64,000 bases of DNA, taken from positions 1,674,001 to 1,738,000 of the forward strand of contig NC_010175.1 of assembly GCF_000018865.1 (NCBI RefSeq), in the 5' to 3' direction. Below the pieces are notes generated by a model. The model was given only the letters and a program-made list of their open reading frames with translations, was not told where the DNA came from and ran no database searches. This stretch comes from Chloroflexus aurantiacus J-10-fl. GTDB taxonomy: Bacteria; Chloroflexota; Chloroflexia; Chloroflexales; Chloroflexaceae. Every line of letters starts with the position of its first letter. The first letter of the stretch is position 1. Position numbers and translations under genes: made by a program. This document shows, piece after piece, positions 59,938 through 64,000 of the stretch.

Positions 59938-61551
59938 ATGTCGTTATCGGTTGAACAACGGGTATTGATTGAAACCGGGAGTGCGTATGTCGTGGTCGAT
60001 CCTGATCTGCGCATCCAGAGTGCCGGTGGCATGCTGGCCCTGCTTGGCGGTAAACCGCCGATTGGGGGGCATTTGCTCGATTTACTGCCGGAATTATTTG
60101 GTAATGAAGCGGCACTAGACGAGATATTGCACGGCGAACGGGATCGTCTTTACTTACCGTTGATCAACCGTCAGATGCCAGATGGCTCTACCCTCTATAT
60201 CGATCTCTTAACGATCCCTCTTACCGATAAGGATGGGCGCATCACCGGTCTGATCCAGATCGTGACCGATACGACCCAACGTAGTGTTATCGAACAACTA
60301 CGCTCCCAACAGCGTAATGAATTACAGTTGCTGAAAGATCGGCTGCAACGGCAGAATGTCGAGCTGGCGCGCATCAATGCCAGTTTGCTCAAGACCACGA
60401 AGATCAAAGACGAGTTTCTGGCCAGTATGAGCCACGAGATACGCACTCCGCTCACGGCCATTTTGGGCATGGTAGACCTGCTGCGCGCTCAGTTGGTTGG
60501 TCCATTGAGTGATGAGCAGATGGGCGCGATTGATGGCATTAAAAAAGGCAGTCAGCATCTGCTCTCGCTCATCAATGACTATCTCGATATTGCCAAAGTT
60601 GAAGCGGGTCGGATGGAGCTAGACCTGACTCCAGTTTCAGTGCAGGATGTCTGCATGTCGTTGCGCCCACTGGTGGCTGACCTCATCAGGCGCGCCAATC
60701 TGTCATTGATCTTCGACATTGATTCTGCGGTTCAGGTCATTCTGGCTGATGCACGACGGCTGCGCCAGATTTTGATTAATCTGCTCTCGAATGCCATCAA
60801 GTTCACCCCAGCCGGTGGTAAGGTGGGGCTAGAGGTACGTGGTGAGCCAGAACGGGGAGCGGTGCGCTTTACAGTATGGGACACCGGGATTGGGATTTCG
60901 GCTGAAGATGCTGTGCGCTTATTTGAGCCATTCCAGCAGATTGAGAGTGAACGGCAGAAAGAGGTGACCGGTAGTGGTCTGGGGCTGGCACTGGTGGCCA
61001 AGCTGGTTCGCCTTCACGGTGGCAGTGTTCGCGTCGAAAGTGAAGTAGGGGTTGGGAGTCGTTTTCACGTCACGCTGCCCTGGGAACCGGACGAGCAATA
61101 TCGCTTTCTGGAACAACTCGATCAGCAAGAGCGGGAGGAAGATACTCACCCAACCGAGTTGCCTGCCGCCTCGCCACGGGCCGGTGATCGCCCACTCCTG
61201 ATGGTTGAAGATGATGTCGCCAGTGCTACCTTGATTGCCGACTACCTGCGCCGCTGTGGGTATCGGGTAGTGCATGTCGAGTCAGGCGAAGAGGCGCTGG
61301 CCTACATTCAGGGTGAATTGCCGTGTTTAATCCTCCTCGATGTCCGCCTGCGCACGATGAGCGGTTTTGAAGTGATGCAGCACTTGCGCAGTCAGGTAGC
61401 CACTCGTGATTTACCAGTTCTGGTCTTAACGGCGCTGGCTATGCCCGGCGACCGTGAACGGTGTCTCGAAGCCGGAGCTGATGAGTACCTCGCCAAACCG
61501 ATTCGTTTACGGCTCCTCGCCGAACGGATTGCCGCGTTGCTTGAACGATAG
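59938..61551 (+). CDS. Hybrid sensor histidine kinase with receiver domain
   Basis: 537 residues, no membrane segment. A PAS-like domain (about 15-110, SAYVVVDPDLRIQSAGGMLALLGG, RITGLIQIVTDTTQR) is followed by a coiled linker, HisKA with the phospho-His in FLASMSHEIRTPLTAIL (near 164), a full HATPase (NLLSNAIKFTPAGG, WDTGIGISAEDAVRLFEPFQQ, GSGLGLALVAKLVRLHGG) and a C-terminal receiver (LLMVEDDVASATLIADYL, LILLDVRLRTMSG, YLAKPI). It ends the GTPase cassette after a 215-base gap and could be the regulatory input. GAGG lies before its ATG. Confidence 0.85.
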   Translation: MSLSVEQRVLIETGSAYVVVDPDLRIQSAGGMLALLGGKPPIGGHLLDLLPELFGNEAALDEILHGERDRLYLPLINRQMPDGSTLYIDLLTIPLTDKDGRITGLIQIVTDTTQRSVIEQLRSQQRNELQLLKDRLQRQNVELARINASLLKTTKIKDEFLASMSHEIRTPLTAILGMVDLLRAQLVGPLSDEQMGAIDGIKKGSQHLLSLINDYLDIAKVEAGRMELDLTPVSVQDVCMSLRPLVADLIRRANLSLIFDIDSAVQVILADARRLRQILINLLSNAIKFTPAGGKVGLEVRGEPERGAVRFTVWDTGIGISAEDAVRLFEPFQQIESERQKEVTGSGLGLALVAKLVRLHGGSVRVESEVGVGSRFHVTLPWEPDEQYRFLEQLDQQEREEDTHPTELPAASPRAGDRPLLMVEDDVASATLIADYLRRCGYRVVHVESGEEALAYIQGELPCLILLDVRLRTMSGFEVMQHLRSQVATRDLPVLVLTALAMPGDRERCLEAGADEYLAKPIRLRLLAERIAALLER

Positions 61552-61870
61552 GGCGTAATTAGCAAATCTTCGTTGACATTGATAGGGGCAACACTGCTGA
61601 TACCACCAATCGCTGTTCATTAGTCCAGTAATGGGATTTGCCTCGCTCTGAGGAGTGGCTTCCTGCTTGTGCTTGTCCATTACCTGTGCCACTGTCACGT
61701 GACGAGTGCGAAAGTGATCTGAATACCTGCGGCATAGCCCGCGTCATCGCTTACATGCAGGCAGTGCATGACGGATGGGCAAGCCAGACGGACATCCTTT
61801 GCCTGCATGTTCGTCCCTGTGACCGGTGGAGAAACTGCTGCGCCCCACCCCTGATCGTGAGCACGGCTAG
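61552..61870. other. Intergenic region before the IS5-type element
   Basis: About 320 bases with no gene recognisable; it ends at the TA target site of the insertion. Confidence 0.5.
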
Positions 61871-62728
61871 AGCCTGTTATGGACTTTTCGGTTCTGCTCG
61901 TATATCATGACGCTATGACACGAAAAGCGTATCCCAGTGATGTTTCCGATGAAGAGTGGGCGTTTGTTGCGCCCTATTTGACACTGATGGACGAAGCAGC
62001 GCCGCAGCGGAACTATTCCCTGCGCGACGTCTACAACGGGCTGCGCTACCTTCTGCGTACCGGTGCGCCGTGGCGGATGCTGCCCAACGACGTACCGCCG
62101 TGGCACGTGGTGTATCAACAGACCCAGCGCTGGCTGAAAGCGGGCGTGTTTGAGCAGATGGTGCATGATGTGCGGATGCTGCTGCGTGACATCACTGACC
62201 GCACACCCCAGCCCCGCGCCGTCATTGTGGACAGCCGGACGCTTCAGTCGACACCGGAAAGCGGGGGACGTGCCGGCTACGATGGGCACAAACGTCGGAA
62301 CGGCTCGAAGGTGCATCTGGCCGTGGATACGCTTGGACAACTGCTGGCGGTGGTGGTCACGCCAGCCAACGACCAAGACCGGGCGCAGGTAGCGGCACTG
62401 GCGCAGCGCATTCAAGAGGTAACTGGCGACACGGTAGAGGTGGCCTTCGTTGACCAGGGCTACACTGGTGAGCAACCGGCAGCCGATGCCGCCGCCCACG
62501 GCAGTCGCCTGGAGGTGGTCACGCTGCCGACCGCCAAACGGGGCGTTGTCTTGCTGCCGCGGCGCTGGGTGGTCGAGCGCAGGTTTGCCTGGATGACGCG
62601 CTTCCGTCGCCTGGTGCGTGACGACGAACGTGTGGCAGCGACGCTGGCCGGCTTGCATTTCGTTGCCGTTGCCATCTTGTTGGCCCATCGGTTTGTCGCT
62701 CTCATGGTTCAAAGTTCATAACAGGCTC
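61871..62728 (+). mobile_element. IS5-family insertion sequence, complete
   Basis: 858 bp. The terminal inverted repeats are GAGCCTGTTATGGACTTT at the left and AAAGTTCATAACAGGCTC at the right (one mismatch), with TA on both outer sides (61869-61870 and 62729-62730), consistent with a 2-bp target duplication as in the IS427-like branch of IS5. It carries one transposase gene with all catalytic residues. Confidence 0.9.
61915..62721 (+). CDS. IS5-family DDE transposase
   Basis: 268 residues. The N-terminal DUF4096-like domain is YPSDVSDEEWAFVAPYL...RNYSLRDVYNGLRYLLRTGAPWRMLP; the DDE residues are in AVIVDSRTLQS, VAFVDQGYTGEQ and VVERRFAWMTRFRRL. No stops or shifts. An upstream start in the same frame lies within the left end and is unlikely. 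It runs to the inner edge of the right repeat. Confidence 0.92.
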   Translation: MTRKAYPSDVSDEEWAFVAPYLTLMDEAAPQRNYSLRDVYNGLRYLLRTGAPWRMLPNDVPPWHVVYQQTQRWLKAGVFEQMVHDVRMLLRDITDRTPQPRAVIVDSRTLQSTPESGGRAGYDGHKRRNGSKVHLAVDTLGQLLAVVVTPANDQDRAQVAALAQRIQEVTGDTVEVAFVDQGYTGEQPAADAAAHGSRLEVVTLPTAKRGVVLLPRRWVVERRFAWMTRFRRLVRDDERVAATLAGLHFVAVAILLAHRFVALMVQSS

Positions 62729-62729
62729 T

Positions 62730-62754
62730 AGTGCGGAAGGCACGCTTCCGCACT
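62730..62754. repeat. REP-like palindrome beside the IS5-type element
   Basis: AGTGCGGAAG...CTTCCGCACT, beginning in the right-hand target TA. The element thus appears to have inserted at the edge of a dispersed palindrome (same family as 26101 and 36773). Confidence 0.7.
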
Positions 62755-63415
62755 CCAAACTACGTGCCATGGGCAACCCGGCCTGGAACCTATGCATTAC
62801 CCATAACTGGTGTCAACCACGTGCGTATCGGCTGGTATGATCGCTATTGTTGCTGTTTTGGGCGACCGAATCGGTGACAGTGCGCCGCTCCAGCCGTGCC
62901 GGCACGTGCTGGATGGATTGCCGTACCCGCTTGTTATGCGCGTGTCGCGCGGTGTGGAGTGCGGCAGCCATGCTGCCGCGCCAGCCGCGCTCACGATCCG
63001 GCGCGTAGCATACCGTTCCCCATCCTGGTCACGGCGGTGCTGGATGTGCTCGTGCCGATCATCGAGTCGGTCAGGCATGCATGCGATACCTGCGCGTAGA
63101 CGTTTGGTTGTACCAGGTTCGTACCTGCGCACCAGCAGCCACGGCCAGTACCTGACGGTAGTGGCGATGATGCCTGCACGCAGGCTGGAATCCCGCGCCA
63201 CGGGGAGCACATGCAGCCTGGCCTAACGCAGCGCGACATGTGGGTAATGCATAGGGCCTGAAACGAGGACTACCGGCATGCGATCCCATGGCGTGCGCAG
63301 CAGAAACGCTGGTGCTGCGCCGCCGCGCCCAGGAGCGGTGTCGGCGTGATCGGTGGATAATCCGCTACGACCACGATGACACCAGATTTGATTCCAGTAT
63401 TTTGTCCCCTGCCCC
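62755..63415. other. Non-coding region with another diverged MITE-like copy
   Basis: About 660 bases upstream of nothing obvious, downstream of gyrA. From about 62925 to 63125 it matches the MITE family: TTATGCGCGTGTCGCG, GAGTGCGGCAGCCATGCTGCCGC and TAGACGTTTGGTTGTACCAGGTTC at the right end. No gene recognised. Confidence 0.55.
62925..63125. repeat. Diverged MITE-like copy
   Basis: Shares the GAGTGCGGCAGCCATGCTGC core and the AGGCATGCATGCGATACC...TACCAGGTTCGTACC end with the copy at 16724; its left end is not defined. Confidence 0.55.
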
Positions 63416-64000
63416 CTACGACAACGGATCGATTAATGTCGGCGTGGAGCCGTTACCGTTCTCTTCCGGGTCTTCCACCGATAGCGCAGCCACCCGATCA
63501 CCGGTCGCCACATTGACGATGGTCACCCCCTGCGTGGCCCGGCCCAGGCGTGAGATCTCGCTGGCGCTGGTGCGCAATACCATCCCACCGGTGGTGATAA
63601 AGGTGAGCAGAGAATGCTCACGGACAACCGCCGCAGCAGCAACTTCGTCAAGATCGTTGCGCAGTTTGATGGTAATGACGCCACCGGTAGCCCGGCCTTT
63701 GACCGGATATTCAGAGAGTGCTGTTCGCTTGCCTATCCCTCGCGCAGTCACAACCAGCAGATCGGCCCCCTCTTCAGCCAGATCCATACTGACAACGCGA
63801 TCACCGTCTGCCAGGTTGATCCCGATCACGCCGGTGGCCGGACGACCCATTGGTCGCACTTCGCTCTGCTCGAAACGCAGCGTCTGACCGCGAGCCGTCG
63901 TCAGCAAGATGTCTTCGTGGCCGTGGCTGACCCGCACCCAACCCAGCACATCACCCTCTTCCAGGCCAATCGCGATTAGGCCGTTCGAGCGCACCTGACT
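63416..64000 (-). CDS. gyrA: DNA gyrase subunit A, C-terminal beta-propeller (cut by window edge)
   Basis: 195 codons visible, the 5' part lies beyond the window. Three blade repeats of GyrA/ParC type are seen, each with a RPMGRPATGVIGINL-like box (also KGRATGGVITIKL and GRATQGVTIVNV) about 50 residues apart, alternating with VSHGHEDILLTTARGQ and VREHSLLTFITTGG. This domain wraps DNA for supercoiling. The tail is EDPEENGNGSTPTLIDPLS. A GyrA is more likely than ParC in this phylum. Confidence 0.88.
   Translation of the reverse strand, partial: SQVRSNGLIAIGLEEGDVLGWVRVSHGHEDILLTTARGQTLRFEQSEVRPMGRPATGVIGINLADGDRVVSMDLAEEGADLLVVTARGIGKRTALSEYPVKGRATGGVITIKLRNDLDEVAAAAVVREHSLLTFITTGGMVLRTSASEISRLGRATQGVTIVNVATGDRVAALSVEDPEENGNGSTPTLIDPLS

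Noticed and set aside
61867-62712. 281-codon frame on the minus strand of the IS5-type element
   Set aside because: Antisense to the intact transposase; His/Arg-rich shadow.
1-64000. tRNA or rRNA genes
   Set aside because: I looked for cloverleaf-like and conserved rRNA stretches in the intergenic regions and saw none that I could support by eye.

Overview
The window is about 64 kb of mid-to-high GC bacterial DNA. Its gene content points to a filamentous anoxygenic phototroph of the Chloroflexota, most likely a Chloroflexus. The clues are an arsenite oxidase pair (Rieske subunit first), a LysW-type lysine hydrolase, an orphan Flp pilin, Thr/Pro-rich lipoprotein linkers, a Ras-like GTPase cassette and many short palindromic repeats between genes. 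The genus assignment is inference from content; no phylogenetic marker is complete here.

Layout. 1-1.9 kb (minus): the 5' part of thrS, preceded by a small membrane-protein gene and a T-box leader. 1.9-6.4 kb (minus): a five-gene cobalamin operon (EcfT, CobS, CobC-like phosphatase, and two secreted proteins that together resemble the two halves of animal intrinsic factor/transcobalamin), with an IS607-type element inserted just upstream. 8.3-14.7 kb: lysK (minus), then an anti-sigma-type ATPase, a YcxB-like protein and a giant RecB-nuclease/UPF1-like helicase (plus). 14.7-22.2 kb (minus): arsenite oxidase aioBA bracketed by a NarL-type kinase and response regulator, with MITE-like repeats between. 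23.3-26 kb: a P-type cation ATPase. 26.2-33.3 kb (minus): a seven-gene nucleotide-sugar cluster. 33.4-36.4 kb: an orphan Flp pilin, a Crp/Fnr regulator and a PQQ-type sugar dehydrogenase lipoprotein. 36.9-42 kb (minus): an acyltransferase/epimerase pair, a Doc-like toxin-antitoxin pair, lysS and greA. 42.6-56.7 kb: FtsK, an M24 peptidase, a secreted glycoside hydrolase, a membrane glycosyltransferase, a SulP-STAS-rhodanese transporter, a GlpX-like phosphatase and a TrmA/RlmD-family methyltransferase. 57.1-61.6 kb (plus): a Ras-like GTPase, a coiled-coil protein, a membrane/SH3-like protein and a hybrid histidine kinase. 61.9-62.7 kb: a complete IS5-family element. 63.4-64 kb: the C-terminal part of gyrA (minus).

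The most interesting systems are (i) the split transcobalamin-like pair inside a cobalamin operon, one protein bearing an LPXTG-like anchor; (ii) the Ras-like GTPase / coiled-coil / membrane sensor / hybrid kinase cassette behind an AT-rich leader with a 16-bp palindrome; (iii) the T-box leader whose first gene is a membrane protein rather than thrS, with a ThrS lacking the TGS domain; and (iv) a family of 250-350-bp MITE-like repeats flanked by TA whose ends resemble those of the resident IS5-type element.
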